In this document: in pieces, positions 16,952 to 27,066 of the stretch | How positions within the stretch are numbered: position 1 is the first letter of the stretch | How the letters are laid out: each line of letters begins with the position of its first letter | Assembly: GCA_963699215.1 (NCBI GenBank) | Contig: OY969422.1 | Coordinates: forward strand, 1,302,001-1,366,000 | Source: VRUE01 sp963699215 | GTDB lineage: Bacteria > Actinomycetota > Thermoleophilia > Solirubrobacterales > 70-9 | Reading direction: 5' to 3' | DNA length: 64,000 nt | Translations under genes and position numbers: made by a program | The notes under the pieces: model-generated | The model's input: the letters and a program-made list of their open reading frames with translations, nothing else | Told to the model about the DNA's origin: nothing | Databases searched by the model: none

Positions 16952-17542
16952 GTGACGCTTAAGGTCATGTGCATGGAGATGGGTGGAGTTCCGCTGGACC
17001 CGGAAGTGCGCGAGGGACTGCGGCGCAGCTGGAAGGCGCTGATGGTGGTCGGGGTGCTGGCGATCCTGATCGGCTGCGTGGCGATCCTGGTGCCGGCGGT
17101 GGCCTCGGTCGCGACGGCGATCTTCATCGGTTGGATCCTGATCATCGCCGGCGCGTTCCTGGTCGCCGGCGCCTTCGCCGCACAGACGGTCGGCTCGGTC
17201 CTCCTCCGTCTGGTCTGGGCCTTCCTAACCGTGATCGTCGGCATCTACCTGATCGTCGAACCCGACAGCGGCACGCTCACCCTGACCGTCGTGCTTGGCA
17301 TCTACTTCCTCTTCATGGGCCTCACCCGCACCGCCGTGGCCTTTGCCGCTCGTGGCCAGCAGGGAGCCGGTCTGGTCGGCCTCAGCGGCATAGCGGGCCT
17401 GCTGATCGGCATCCTCATCCTCGCCAAGCTCCCCAGCAGCGCCGACTGGGCGATCGGCCTCCTGGTAGGCATAGACCTGATCTTCGCCGGCTGGACCCTC
17501 GTCTCCGTAGCACTAGTAGGCAAAGACCTCTCCAGAAGCTGA
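16952..17542 (+). CDS. HdeD/DUF308-family membrane protein
   Basis: About 196 residues with six hydrophobic helices in three repeating pairs (LMVVGVLAILIGCVAIL, IFIGWILIIAGAFLVAGAF, LLRLVWAFLTVIVGIYLI, VVLGIYFLFMGLTRTAVAF and so on), the pattern of the acid-resistance HdeD/DUF308 family. E. coli HdeD affects acid tolerance; the actinobacterial role is unknown. Start uncertain: GTG 16952, ATG 16967, 16973 or 16979 are all in frame. Confidence 0.8.
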   Translation: MTLKVMCMEMGGVPLDPEVREGLRRSWKALMVVGVLAILIGCVAILVPAVASVATAIFIGWILIIAGAFLVAGAFAAQTVGSVLLRLVWAFLTVIVGIYLIVEPDSGTLTLTVVLGIYFLFMGLTRTAVAFAARGQQGAGLVGLSGIAGLLIGILILAKLPSSADWAIGLLVGIDLIFAGWTLVSVALVGKDLSRS

Positions 17543-17586
17543 CGCGCCGAGGGGCCCCGAAGCTCGTCGGTCGCGGGCGCTTCGTA

Positions 17587-17707
17587 GTAGGGGCGTGGGG
17601 GTGTCCGGGCAGGCGCGGCGTCCTGTTTTTCGCCCACTGGCTCAGCGAGAGAGGTAGTCGGCTCGTGCGAAAACCCAGCGGCGGCCCGGATACCCCCACG
17701 CCCCTAC
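17587..17707. repeat. Palindromic element, intergenic copy (~121 bp)
   Basis: 24-bp terminal inverted arms (GTAGGGGCGTGGGGGTGTCC...) matching at 23 of 24 positions. The interior shares GCGGCGTCCTGTTTTTCGCC and CGAAAACCCAGCG with the element at 39456-39572 (one mismatch in the first). A partial third unit follows at 17730-17776 (TGGCGAAAACCCAGC plus a diverged arm). Fills most of the gap between the hdeD-like gene and glmU. Confidence 0.65.
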
Positions 17708-17793
17708 CTGGCCAGCGAGAGCGGCGCTGGTGGCGAAAACCCAGCAAGCGGAAGGGTGCCCCCTACTCTCCCTCCCGGCATTACGATTCGTGG

Positions 17794-19185
17794 GTGAGTT
17801 CGCCTCTGGTTCTGGTCATGGCAGCCGGTGAGGGCACCCGAATGCGCTCGTCGACGCCGAAGATGCTCCATCCCGTCTGCGGGCGGCCGATGGTCGCCTG
17901 GCCGATCCTCGCCGCGCGCGAGGCGGGCGCCGGCCAGGTAGCGGCGATCGTCTCGCCCGGCCGCGACATCTCTGCTGGCTTCCCCGGCGAGGTCGAGACC
18001 GTCGTCCAGCCGCAGCCCGACGGCACTGGCGGCGCGGTGCGCGCCGCGCTGCCGTTGATCGAGAAGGCCGAGACCGTGCTCGTCCTCTCCGGCGACCACC
18101 CGCTGCTCTCCGCCGAGACGATCTCGGACCTGCTCGATGCGCATGCCTCCTCGGGGGCGGCCGCGACGATGCTGACGATCGAGCTCGACGACCCCGGCTC
18201 CTACGGCCGGGTCGTGCGCGGCGCCGGCGGCGAGGTCGAGCGAGTGGTCGAGGCGAAAGCCGCCGGCGACGCCGATCCTGAGCAGCTGGCGATCCGCGAG
18301 ATCAACGCCGGCACCTATGCCTTCGACGCCGGCCCGCTCGCGACCGCTCTCACCGGCCTCTCGAACGACAACGCCCAGGGCGAGTACTACCTGACCGACG
18401 TCTTCGCCGCACTGCGCGAGGCCGGCCACTCGGTCGCCGGTCACCGCGCCGACGACTTCGCCGTGACCATGGGCGTCAACAACCGCGCCGACCTCGCCGC
18501 GGTAGAGGCGGAGGCGCGCCGCCGCATCCTCGAGCGTCACATGCTGGCCGGAGTCACGGTCGTCGACCCCGGCACGACCTGGGTCGACGCGGGCGTCGAG
18601 ATCGCCGCCGACGCGCGGATCGAGCCCGGCACCAGCCTGCGCGGCGCCACCGCTGTCGGCGCCGGCTCGACGGTCGGCCCGCTGAGCACGCTGATCGACA
18701 GCCGCCTCGGCGAGAACGTCGCCGTGCCGCACTCCTACCTGGTCGAGTGCGACGTGCTCGACGGCTGCAACGTCGGCCCCTTCGCCTACCTGCGCCCCGG
18801 CGCCCACCTCGAGCAGGGCGCCAAGGCCGGCACCTTCGTCGAGATCAAGAACTCGAACATCGGCGCTGGCGCCAAGGTCCCTCACCTGGCCTACGTCGGC
18901 GACGCCGAGGTCGGCGCCGGCAGCAATCTCGGCGCCGGCACGATCACCGCCAACTACGACGGTTTCCGCAAGCACCGGACGACGATCGGCAAGGACGTGC
19001 GGATCGGCGTTGACACGATGCTGATTGCCCCGGTACAAGTCGGGGACGCCGCCTACACTGGGGCCGGCGCGGTGATCAAGAAGGACGTCCCGGAGGGGGC
19101 GCTTGCGGTGAGCGAGAACGACCAGAGGAACATCGAGGGCTACGCGGAGGGCAAGGCCGCGCAGGCTCAAGAGGAGGATTCGTGA
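17794..19185 (+). CDS. glmU: Bifunctional GlcNAc-1-P uridyltransferase / GlcN-1-P acetyltransferase
   Basis: 463 residues. It makes UDP-GlcNAc for peptidoglycan. The uridyltransferase half begins LVMAAGEGTRMRSSTPKMLH; QPDGTGGAV and EINAGTYAFD follow. The acetyltransferase half is a left-handed beta-helix with hexapeptide repeats (NIGAGAKVPHLAYVGDAEVG, GAGTITANYDG). GTG 17794 is preferred because the pyrophosphorylase motif begins seven residues later; the frame is open further upstream but that region is the palindromic repeat. Overlaps prs by 4 bp. Confidence 0.95.
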   Translation: MSSPLVLVMAAGEGTRMRSSTPKMLHPVCGRPMVAWPILAAREAGAGQVAAIVSPGRDISAGFPGEVETVVQPQPDGTGGAVRAALPLIEKAETVLVLSGDHPLLSAETISDLLDAHASSGAAATMLTIELDDPGSYGRVVRGAGGEVERVVEAKAAGDADPEQLAIREINAGTYAFDAGPLATALTGLSNDNAQGEYYLTDVFAALREAGHSVAGHRADDFAVTMGVNNRADLAAVEAEARRRILERHMLAGVTVVDPGTTWVDAGVEIAADARIEPGTSLRGATAVGAGSTVGPLSTLIDSRLGENVAVPHSYLVECDVLDGCNVGPFAYLRPGAHLEQGAKAGTFVEIKNSNIGAGAKVPHLAYVGDAEVGAGSNLGAGTITANYDGFRKHRTTIGKDVRIGVDTMLIAPVQVGDAAYTGAGAVIKKDVPEGALAVSENDQRNIEGYAEGKAAQAQEEDS

Positions 19186-20225
19186 GCACGATCGAGCAGC
19201 GCCCCGAGGTGGCTCCCACCGCCGCGGCGCCCACCGCCATACCGCACGACTACTCGAAGCGGATGATGGTCTTCGGCGGCCGCAGCTCGATGGAGCTGGC
19301 TGCCAAGGTCGCCGGCAAGCTCGACCTCGACCTCGGCCAGGTGACGCTGAAGACCTTCGCCAACGGCGAGGTCTACTGCCGCTACGAGGAGTCGATCCGC
19401 GGCGCCGACGTCTTCCTCGTCCAGTCGACCTGCGCCAACGAGCAGAACGGGATGACGCCGAACGACGCGCTGGTCGAGCTGCTGACGATGATCGATGCCG
19501 CCCAGGGCGCCTCCGCCCACCGCATCATCGCCGTCCTGCCCTGGTACGGCTACGCGCGCCAGGACAAGAAGTCGGCACCGCGCGAGCCGATCTCCGCCCG
19601 CATCATGGCCAAGTGCCTGGAGGGGGTTGGCGTCGACCGCGTCCTCACCATGGACCTGCACGCCGGCCAGGTGCAGGGCTTCTTCCACGTCCCGGTCGAC
19701 CACATGACGGCGATGCCGATGCTGACCCAGTGGTTCGCCGACCAGGAACTGAGCGACGAACTCGTAATCGTCTCCCCCGACGCCGGCCGGGTCAAGACCG
19801 CGCGCAACTTCGCCCGCCGCATCGGCACCCACTGGGCGGTGATGGAGAAGGAGCGCCCCGCCCAGCAGGTGGCGGAGATCGGCTATGTGGTCGGCGACGT
19901 CAAGGGCAAGACGGCGGTGCTGGTCGACGACATGATCGACACCGCCGGGACGCTCTGCGCCGCCGCCCAGACCGTGCTCGACGAGGGTGCGGCGCGGGTG
20001 ATCGCCTGCGCCACGCACGGAGTCTTCTCCGGGCCCGCCTACGAGCGCCTCGCCGCGTCGGGGATCGAGCGGATCGTCGTCACGGACACCCTCCCGTTGC
20101 GCCCCGGCGCCCCCGACAACATCGTCGTGCTCTCGACCGCCGGCACCTTCGCCGACTCGATCCGCCGAATCTTCACCGACGACTCGGTCTCGGAGATCTT
20201 CGCGGGCGAGAACCAGCTCTTCTAG
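19182..20225 (+). CDS. prs: Ribose-phosphate pyrophosphokinase
   Basis: 347 residues. Makes PRPP from ribose-5-phosphate and ATP for nucleotide, His and Trp synthesis. Seen: FANGEVYCRYEESIRGADVF, WYGYARQDKKSAPREPISAR (catalytic loop), DLHAGQVQGFF and the PRPP loop VLVDDMIDTAGTL. The GTG start overlaps the glmU stop (GTGA), so the pair is translationally coupled. A ~20-residue N-terminal extension precedes the domain. Confidence 0.96.
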   Translation: MSTIEQRPEVAPTAAAPTAIPHDYSKRMMVFGGRSSMELAAKVAGKLDLDLGQVTLKTFANGEVYCRYEESIRGADVFLVQSTCANEQNGMTPNDALVELLTMIDAAQGASAHRIIAVLPWYGYARQDKKSAPREPISARIMAKCLEGVGVDRVLTMDLHAGQVQGFFHVPVDHMTAMPMLTQWFADQELSDELVIVSPDAGRVKTARNFARRIGTHWAVMEKERPAQQVAEIGYVVGDVKGKTAVLVDDMIDTAGTLCAAAQTVLDEGAARVIACATHGVFSGPAYERLAASGIERIVVTDTLPLRPGAPDNIVVLSTAGTFADSIRRIFTDDSVSEIFAGENQLF

Positions 20226-20227
20226 GG

Positions 20228-20971
20228 ATGCCCGACGAGCTGCGACTCGTCGGGCACAAGGGCGCCGACCTGATCGCGCCCGGCAACACGTTGGAGAGCT
20301 TCTTCGCGGCGGCGCGGGCCGGCGCCGACACGATCGAGCTCGACGTCCTCTGGACGCCGGACGGTGACCCGCGCTTCCCGGCCGCCGAGCGGGGGCCGCT
20401 CGTGGTCGCCCACGACTGGCACGACGCGGCGCGGCGCGAGCCGCTGACGCTGGGGGAGGCGCTCGACGCGTTCACCCTGCCGCCATTGCTGCAGGTCGAG
20501 GTCGACCTCGACATCAAGCTGCCCGGGCGCGAGGAGGAGATCGTCGGGGCGGTCGACGTGCGGGGCCTGACGGAGCGGGCGATGGTCTCGACCATGGAGC
20601 GCTCGACCCTGGCCCGGATACGGGAGCTGGAGCCGCGGCTGCGGCGCGGCTGGACCTATCCGAAGGTGACCAAGGACTGGGCCTCAAAGCGCTGGGCGAA
20701 GGCGCCGATGATCGCCGCCCTCGCCTGGATGCGGGAACGACTGCCCGGCATCGCCGCGCGGGAGCTGCCGCGACTGGGGGTCGACGCGATGTGGGTCTAC
20801 CACCCGCTCGTCAGTCGCCGCCTCGTCCGTGTCGTCGAGGCAGCCGAAGTGGAGCTGATCGCCTGGACCGTCGACGACCTCCCCCGCATGAGGAAGCTGG
20901 TCGCCGCCGGGGTCAAGGGCATCTGCTCGAACGACCCGCGCCTCTTCGACGAGCTGACGGCGGTCGACTAG
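20228..20971 (+). CDS. Glycerophosphodiester phosphodiesterase family protein
   Basis: 247 residues from ATG 20228, 3 bp after prs with GGG just upstream. GDPD TIM-barrel marks: GHKGADLIAPGNTLESF (usual HRG appears as HKG), GADTIELDVLWTPDG and VVAHD, then late VELIAWTVDD. The catalytic His pair and E/D metal ligands are present. Likely hydrolyses glycerophosphodiesters; a longer upstream reading frame is a shadow of prs. Confidence 0.88.
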   Translation: MPDELRLVGHKGADLIAPGNTLESFFAAARAGADTIELDVLWTPDGDPRFPAAERGPLVVAHDWHDAARREPLTLGEALDAFTLPPLLQVEVDLDIKLPGREEEIVGAVDVRGLTERAMVSTMERSTLARIRELEPRLRRGWTYPKVTKDWASKRWAKAPMIAALAWMRERLPGIAARELPRLGVDAMWVYHPLVSRRLVRVVEAAEVELIAWTVDDLPRMRKLVAAGVKGICSNDPRLFDELTAVD

Positions 20972-21828
20972 ACCGTGCCGGGGGTCGCCGTCGGCGGCGC
21001 GTTACGTCCGCCTTTGGGCTTCACCGCCGACTCCAGCTCATCGGGCGTGAAGCCGCCAACGGCCTCGCCGTCGAGCGCATAGCGGTAGAGGGCGACGCCG
21101 AAGATCCCGCTCAGCGCGCTCGAGATAAGCACCGAGATCGCGAAGCCGATCACGCCGAGGACGACGAGCAGCGCGCCGACGAAGCTGGCCGTTGCCCAGA
21201 TCAGGACTCCGGCACCGATCAGCAGCATGCTCGGCAGGATGCCGAAGAGGAAGACGGCACCGCCGATCGCGATGTTGCCGGTCACCTGCTGGCCCCAGCG
21301 CGATTTGAACAGGCTGCCCGAGCGCTTCAGCGTCTCGAATGGGCCGGTTCCCTCGAGCGCGATCACCGGCGTCGCCAGGAACGTGATCAGCGACCAGCCG
21401 ACGGCGAGCAGCCGGCCGAAGATGCTGCCCAGGACCCCCGTCTGGTTCTCCAGCGCGCTGAGCACCAGCCCGACCACGGTCGAGACCGCCGCCCAGCCGC
21501 AGATCTGCGAGAGGCGGCTGCGGGCCACGGCAATCCCGTCGCCGACCGTCGCCCCCTGGCCGTGGAAGATCATGTCGGCGGTGGCGGCAAGGCCGACGCT
21601 GAAGAAGGTGCCGATCACGGCCAGCAGGTAGAAGCCGATCACTGCCAGCGGCCCGCCGAGCGCAACCTGGCCGTCGTCGATCAGATAGACGCCGGGACCG
21701 ATCACGATCGCCGCGCAGAGGATCGTCGCTACCGCACCGTAGAGCGGGAAGCGGAGCAGCTCGCGGTTCTCCCGCAGCAACCCCCAGCTTTTCTTCGTCA
21801 ACGCCCAGCCTCGCCGCATCCTGCTCAT
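20968..21828 (-). CDS. DUF6159-like multi-pass membrane protein
   Basis: 286 residues with about six hydrophobic helices after a basic N-terminus (MSRMRRGWALTKKSWGLLRENREL). The pattern fits the DUF6159 family of unknown function. Converges with the phosphodiesterase gene, the stops overlapping by 4 bp. Shares orientation with the kinase-like gene 14 bp upstream, so probably the same transcript. Confidence 0.75.
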   Translation of the reverse strand: MSRMRRGWALTKKSWGLLRENRELLRFPLYGAVATILCAAIVIGPGVYLIDDGQVALGGPLAVIGFYLLAVIGTFFSVGLAATADMIFHGQGATVGDGIAVARSRLSQICGWAAVSTVVGLVLSALENQTGVLGSIFGRLLAVGWSLITFLATPVIALEGTGPFETLKRSGSLFKSRWGQQVTGNIAIGGAVFLFGILPSMLLIGAGVLIWATASFVGALLVVLGVIGFAISVLISSALSGIFGVALYRYALDGEAVGGFTPDELESAVKPKGGRNAPPTATPGTV

Positions 21829-21841
21829 CTCGTCTCTCCTG

Positions 21842-23260
<1,419 letters not shown>

Positions 23261-23330
23261 GGCCGGAAGGTTGTCACAGCTCTCGCCGCGGGCGCCGCAT
23301 TTCGCGCCTTTCTCTATTCTCTCCCGTCCG

Positions 23331-24026
23331 ATGGCTCGCACCCGCGAAAAGCTCGAGGCCGCTCCGCGCGAGGAGTTCGGCTCGCGCAGCTCGCGCCGCC
23401 TGCGCGGCGGCGGTCTGGTTCCGGGCGTCGTCTACGGCGGCGGCTCGGAGGCCCGTGCCTTCCAGGCGGGCGAACGCGAGATCCGCTCCGTGCTCGCCGG
23501 CGGACAGGCGCTCTTCGACCTCGAGCTGGAGGGCTCGAAAGCGGTTCCGGTCGTGGTCAAGGAGCAGCAGCTCCACCCGGTGCGCGGCAACCTCCAGCAC
23601 ATCGACCTGCAGGAAGTGAAGCTCGACGAGGCGATCCAGGCCGAGGTCGCGATCGAGCTGGAGGGCGCCGAGACTGCGCCCGGCGTCAAGGAGGGCGGCG
23701 TGCTCGAGCACGTCACCCGCGAGATCACCGTCGAAGCGCTGCCGACCGAGATCCCCGAGCGGCTAGTCGCCGACGTCTCCGAGATGCAGATCAACGACAC
23801 CTTGCAGCTCTCGTCGATCGCCGCGCCGGAGGGCGTCAAGTTCGTCGCCGACGACCTCGACGAGGTCACCATCGCCACCCTCTCGCCGCCCCGTGTCGAA
23901 GAGGAGCCCGAGCCCGCCGTCGAGGAGGAGGCCGAGCTGGTCGGCGAGGAGGGCGAGGCCCCGGCTGCCGAGGAGGGCGGCGAGGAGGCCGAGGGCGGCG
24001 ATTCGGGCGACTCCGGCGGGGAGTAA
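23331..24026 (+). CDS. rplY: 50S ribosomal protein L25/Ctc
   Basis: 231 residues from ATG 23331. Binds 5S rRNA. N-terminal L25 domain (EEFGSRSSRRLRGGGLVPGVVYG), then the TL5 beta-domain (VKEGGVLEHVTREITVEALP), and an acidic Glu/Ala/Gly tail of ~45 residues typical of the actinobacterial long Ctc form. Followed by pth at 12 bp. Confidence 0.93.
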   Translation: MARTREKLEAAPREEFGSRSSRRLRGGGLVPGVVYGGGSEARAFQAGEREIRSVLAGGQALFDLELEGSKAVPVVVKEQQLHPVRGNLQHIDLQEVKLDEAIQAEVAIELEGAETAPGVKEGGVLEHVTREITVEALPTEIPERLVADVSEMQINDTLQLSSIAAPEGVKFVADDLDEVTIATLSPPRVEEEPEPAVEEEAELVGEEGEAPAAEEGGEEAEGGDSGDSGGE

Positions 24027-24038
24027 GCCCCCAGCGCC

Positions 24039-24650
24039 ATGTCGATCTTCCGTCGCCGCAGCGATCGCGGCGAGGTCGAGCCGGGCGACCGCATCCTCAT
24101 CGTCGGGCTCGGCAACCCCGGCAGCGAGCACACCGGCAGCCGCCACAACCTCGGCTTCGAGGTAGCGGCGGAGCTTTCGCGTCGCTGGGATCTGCTGCGG
24201 GCGAAGAAGAAGTTCGGCGGGCTGATCGCCGAAGGCCGGATCCGCCCCGGCGGCCCGCGGGTGGCGGTCCTGCTGCCGCAGACGTACATGAACGCCTCCG
24301 GCGACTCGGCCGGCCCGGCGCGGGGATCGCTGAAGGCCCCGCTCGACCGCGTCGTCGTCCTCCACGACGAGATCGACCTGCCGTTCGGCGAGGTGCAGAG
24401 CCGCCTCGGTGGCGGCTTGGCGGGTCACAACGGCCTCAAGAGCCTCGAGCGCGGCTTGGGCGGCTCCGACTTCTGGCGGGTCAGGGCGGGCGTCGGCCGT
24501 CCGGACTCGACCGACCCCGAGGTCGTCTCCGCCTATGTGCTGGGCCGCTTCCGCGAGCCCGGCGCTGAGGTCGAGGCGCTGGTCGGACGCGCCGCCGACG
24601 AGGCCGAGCGCCTGGTCGAGCGAATAGATTCCGCTGGCGATGAGCGCTGA
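24039..24650 (+). CDS. pth: Peptidyl-tRNA hydrolase
   Basis: 203 residues. Releases stalled peptides from peptidyl-tRNA. Seen: ILIVGLGNPGSEHTGSRHNL (catalytic His), PQTYMNASGDS, VVLHDEIDLPFGEVQ and GGGLAGHNGLKS. A ~15-residue basic N-terminal extension precedes the domain. Overlaps the next gene by 11 bp. Confidence 0.95.
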   Translation: MSIFRRRSDRGEVEPGDRILIVGLGNPGSEHTGSRHNLGFEVAAELSRRWDLLRAKKKFGGLIAEGRIRPGGPRVAVLLPQTYMNASGDSAGPARGSLKAPLDRVVVLHDEIDLPFGEVQSRLGGGLAGHNGLKSLERGLGGSDFWRVRAGVGRPDSTDPEVVSAYVLGRFREPGAEVEALVGRAADEAERLVERIDSAGDER

Positions 24651-25365
24651 GCGCACCAGCTACGCGGTCGATCCGCAGGGCATCGCCCTGCTGCGTTTCG
24701 AGCGCGCGGAGGCGCGCAACGCGATCGACACCCAGATGCTGGTCGAGATGCTCGAGCACCTGGCGGTAGCACGGGCGGACGAGGCGGTGCGCGTCCTCGT
24801 CTTCAGCTCCTCCGACCAGATGGGGCTCTCGGCCGGCGCCGACGTGAAGGAGCGGCTCGACGAGGAGGGCAGGGTTCGCCGCATGCAGCTCTTCGCCGAC
24901 GTCTACGACGCGATCGTCGGCTTCCCCAAGCCGACCGTGGCCGCCTGCCACGGCGACGTCGTCGGTGGCGGGGCGGAGATCGCCGTCGCCTGCGACATGA
25001 GGGTCGGCGGCGCCAACCTGCGCCTGCGCTTCCCCGGCGCGGCGCTCGGCGTTCCGGTCGGCCCCGCCCGCCTGGTGACCCTCTGCGGCCTGGCCGCGGC
25101 CAAGTACCTGCTGCTCACCTCGCGCACGGTCGGCGCCGACGAGGCGCTGCGCCTGGGACTGGTCAACCGCGTCGCCCCGGCGGCTGCGACCGAGGATGCC
25201 GCGCTCGAGCTGGGGGCCACCGTTGCCGCCCACCCGCCCGAGGCGGTCGCCCGCCTGAAGCGGATGCTGCACGAGTGGGACGACATCGAGGCCCGCTCCA
25301 GGGCCGAGGGCGAGGGCCAGGTGGAGTGGCAGCGGTCCGGCCCGGGCCTTCCCTACGGGGACTAG
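24640..25365 (+). CDS. Enoyl-CoA hydratase/isomerase family protein
   Basis: 241 residues, crotonase fold. Oxyanion-hole loops SSSDQMGLSAGADVKE and CHGDVVGGGAEIAVACDM are present. The Glu at the end of GGGAE is in one of the catalytic positions of the family. Substrate not decidable. It follows pth directly, a lineage-specific addition to the prs-rplY-pth block. Confidence 0.88.
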   Translation: MSAERTSYAVDPQGIALLRFERAEARNAIDTQMLVEMLEHLAVARADEAVRVLVFSSSDQMGLSAGADVKERLDEEGRVRRMQLFADVYDAIVGFPKPTVAACHGDVVGGGAEIAVACDMRVGGANLRLRFPGAALGVPVGPARLVTLCGLAAAKYLLLTSRTVGADEALRLGLVNRVAPAAATEDAALELGATVAAHPPEAVARLKRMLHEWDDIEARSRAEGEGQVEWQRSGPGLPYGD

Positions 25366-25368
25366 ACA

Positions 25369-25398
25369 ACGGCCGCGCCGGTACTCGGCGCGGCCGTT
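25369..25398. terminator. Terminator hairpin
   Basis: Stem ACGGCCGCGCC / GGCGCGGCCGT 3 bp after the hydratase stop and before the convergent secreted-protein gene; little T-tract. Confidence 0.55.
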
Positions 25399-25436
25399 GG
25401 ACGAGCTCTTGGTCAAGCCCTAACGGCATCGACGGC

Positions 25437-26030
25437 TCAGACGTATTCGAATGTGCCCGAGTCGGCACCCACGACCGCGAGTGTGCCGAAGACTTCGGTT
25501 TTTTCTTGTTTCCCGGCATCCATATCGACGATCACTTCACCCGAGATGAAGAAGCATTTGATCGCGTTTGCATTGTCCGGGGTCAAGCTCACGTCTTTGA
25601 TTGTGTTGTCCAGTGTTTTCGTCGGACAGACGGTTCCAACTTTGCTTTCGAGCTCGCCGTCGACCAGCCCGGTTTCCAGTGTCAGGCTCATAGCATTCGC
25701 TTTGACCGCCCACGGAATAGCTGTCGTCTGAGTCGATTTCATGATGCAGTTTTTGAACGTGACCCCGATCACCACGCAGGTCGAGGCTGTGGCTTCGAAT
25801 TTTTTGACTTCGATCGTGGCTTTGTTGACCAAGATTCGAGCGTGCACCGTGCATTCGAAGCCCTGGTTGAACGCGTTGACCGTTTTCACGTTGCCTGTGA
25901 TTTCGATTTCCCTGTTGTCGAGTTGTTTGCCGGCGTCTTTGATTTCAGCCGCTGAGGCGACGGCAGGGACAGCGACAGCTGCGACGGCGAGCGTCAGGCT
26001 GGCGAGCAGGAGGATCCTCTTGATATTCAT
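25437..26030 (-). CDS. Small secreted protein, divergent paralogue 5
   Basis: 197 residues. Signal peptide MNIKRILLLASLTLAVAAVA...ASA, followed by a family-like body with Cys residues (FEC, STC, NC, VC) and the C-terminal VVGADSGTFEYV that matches VVGADAGTYEI of the cluster at 1.3-5.8 kb. Ribosome-binding stretch AAAGGAAG upstream. Same probable fate (exported, disulphide-bonded); function unknown. Confidence 0.8.
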   Translation of the reverse strand: MNIKRILLLASLTLAVAAVAVPAVASAAEIKDAGKQLDNREIEITGNVKTVNAFNQGFECTVHARILVNKATIEVKKFEATASTCVVIGVTFKNCIMKSTQTTAIPWAVKANAMSLTLETGLVDGELESKVGTVCPTKTLDNTIKDVSLTPDNANAIKCFFISGEVIVDMDAGKQEKTEVFGTLAVVGADSGTFEYV

Positions 26031-26255
26031 TTCGATGCTTCCTTTCCGTTTCGAACTCTCCAGAAATCCCGGATTGGGACCGCCTGGTCCTAGTCGCTGA
26101 GTTCGTCACGGTCAAGCAGCAGCGCGGTGGGAAGCGCGGAAGCTGTCTCCGCGGCTTGCGATCGCCGCTTTTCCCCGGCAAGCTCCAGTGTGCGGGGAAG
26201 GCGAGTCCGCATTCCTGCGGCCTCTCCGATCCGCTGCTTGGGGGCGGCGTTTGGT

Positions 26256-26765
26256 CTAGAAGTCGGGCTCGGGGACGGCAGCGAAGGACGCGCCCTCCGC
26301 CTCCGCGGTGCTCTGCGGGATCTTCTTCACCGGGACGCGGCCGCCGCAGGCGGCCTCGGCGGCGCTGAGCACGAGGGAGAATTCGTTTTCGCGCAGGACG
26401 TCGAGCGGCCGCTGCCACGAGAGCCCCCGGTTGCGGGACCGGAGCCAGCCGGCAACCGAGCGCGGCCTCATAACGCCGCTGCGAATCAGCAGGATCGCTA
26501 TGACCCGCAGGTCGTCCAGCTGCGGCGGTCGCTCCGCGTCCCCCTGCTTGCGCCATCTGGCCAGGGTCGCTCTGCTCACGCCGGCAAGCGCCATCAGCTC
26601 GCGATCCCGTAGGCGCAGGTCCTTGGAAAATGCCTGGATCTGCTCGGAGAGGGGACTGGCCTCGTCCAGCTTGACGAGCACCGCTTGCGCGTCGGGGTCG
26701 AGCGAGGGCTGACGCGGCTTCTTGCGACTCTCCGCCTTGTCAGTTTTTGTCTGCGTAACGATCAT
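26256..26765 (-). CDS. Xre/MbcA/ParS-like antitoxin (orphan)
   Basis: 169 residues. A central helix-turn-helix (RDRELMALAGVSRATLARWR, ~53-72) is followed by a DUF2384/ParS-like toxin-binding segment (GWLRSRNRGLSWQRPLDVLR). These antitoxins normally pair with a RES-domain NAD-degrading toxin encoded just downstream. Here the downstream side is only ~225 bp of non-coding DNA before a secreted-protein gene, so no partner is visible. The promoter lies almost on top of the start codon (see 26774-26802), implying a leaderless or near-leaderless message and likely autoregulation. Confidence 0.65.
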   Translation of the reverse strand: MIVTQTKTDKAESRKKPRQPSLDPDAQAVLVKLDEASPLSEQIQAFSKDLRLRDRELMALAGVSRATLARWRKQGDAERPPQLDDLRVIAILLIRSGVMRPRSVAGWLRSRNRGLSWQRPLDVLRENEFSLVLSAAEAACGGRVPVKKIPQSTAEAEGASFAAVPEPDF

Positions 26766-26773
26766 GGCCAGTA

Positions 26774-26802
26774 TCTATACAGCTTGTCGCCGTCAACGTC
26801 AA
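26774..26802 (-). promoter_or_regulatory. Promoter of the ParS-like antitoxin gene
   Basis: On the minus strand TTGACG (26797-26802), 17-bp spacer, TATAGA (26774-26779), with the ATG only 8 bp below the -10 box. TTGACG is directly repeated at 26791-26796. The surroundings are unusually AT-rich for this window. Confidence 0.65.
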
Positions 26803-27066
26803 GACAAATTATAGACATTTTTTCGCCAAAAAAGACACAAATACAACGCATGCTGAGGCAGAAGTCTGTATTTTAGGTACCGGCAATGCCTTGATTGGGT
26901 TCAGGCGCATGCAAGAACAGGAGCAGAGATTTCCTCACCGCATCCAGATGAGCTGATCGGTGCGAGGGCTGGAGACCCCGCGAATCTGCATATCTGCACG
27001 GGCCCGTCCTACATCGCCCTGGGGGCGGGGCTGTCGATCAACGACTGGAATGCGCCCGAGAGAGCC

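Noticed and set aside
16969..17790. In-frame N-terminal extension joining the hdeD region to glmU
   Set aside because: The extension is a shifted-frame reading of the hdeD-like gene and a palindromic repeat; glmU motifs start right after GTG 17794.
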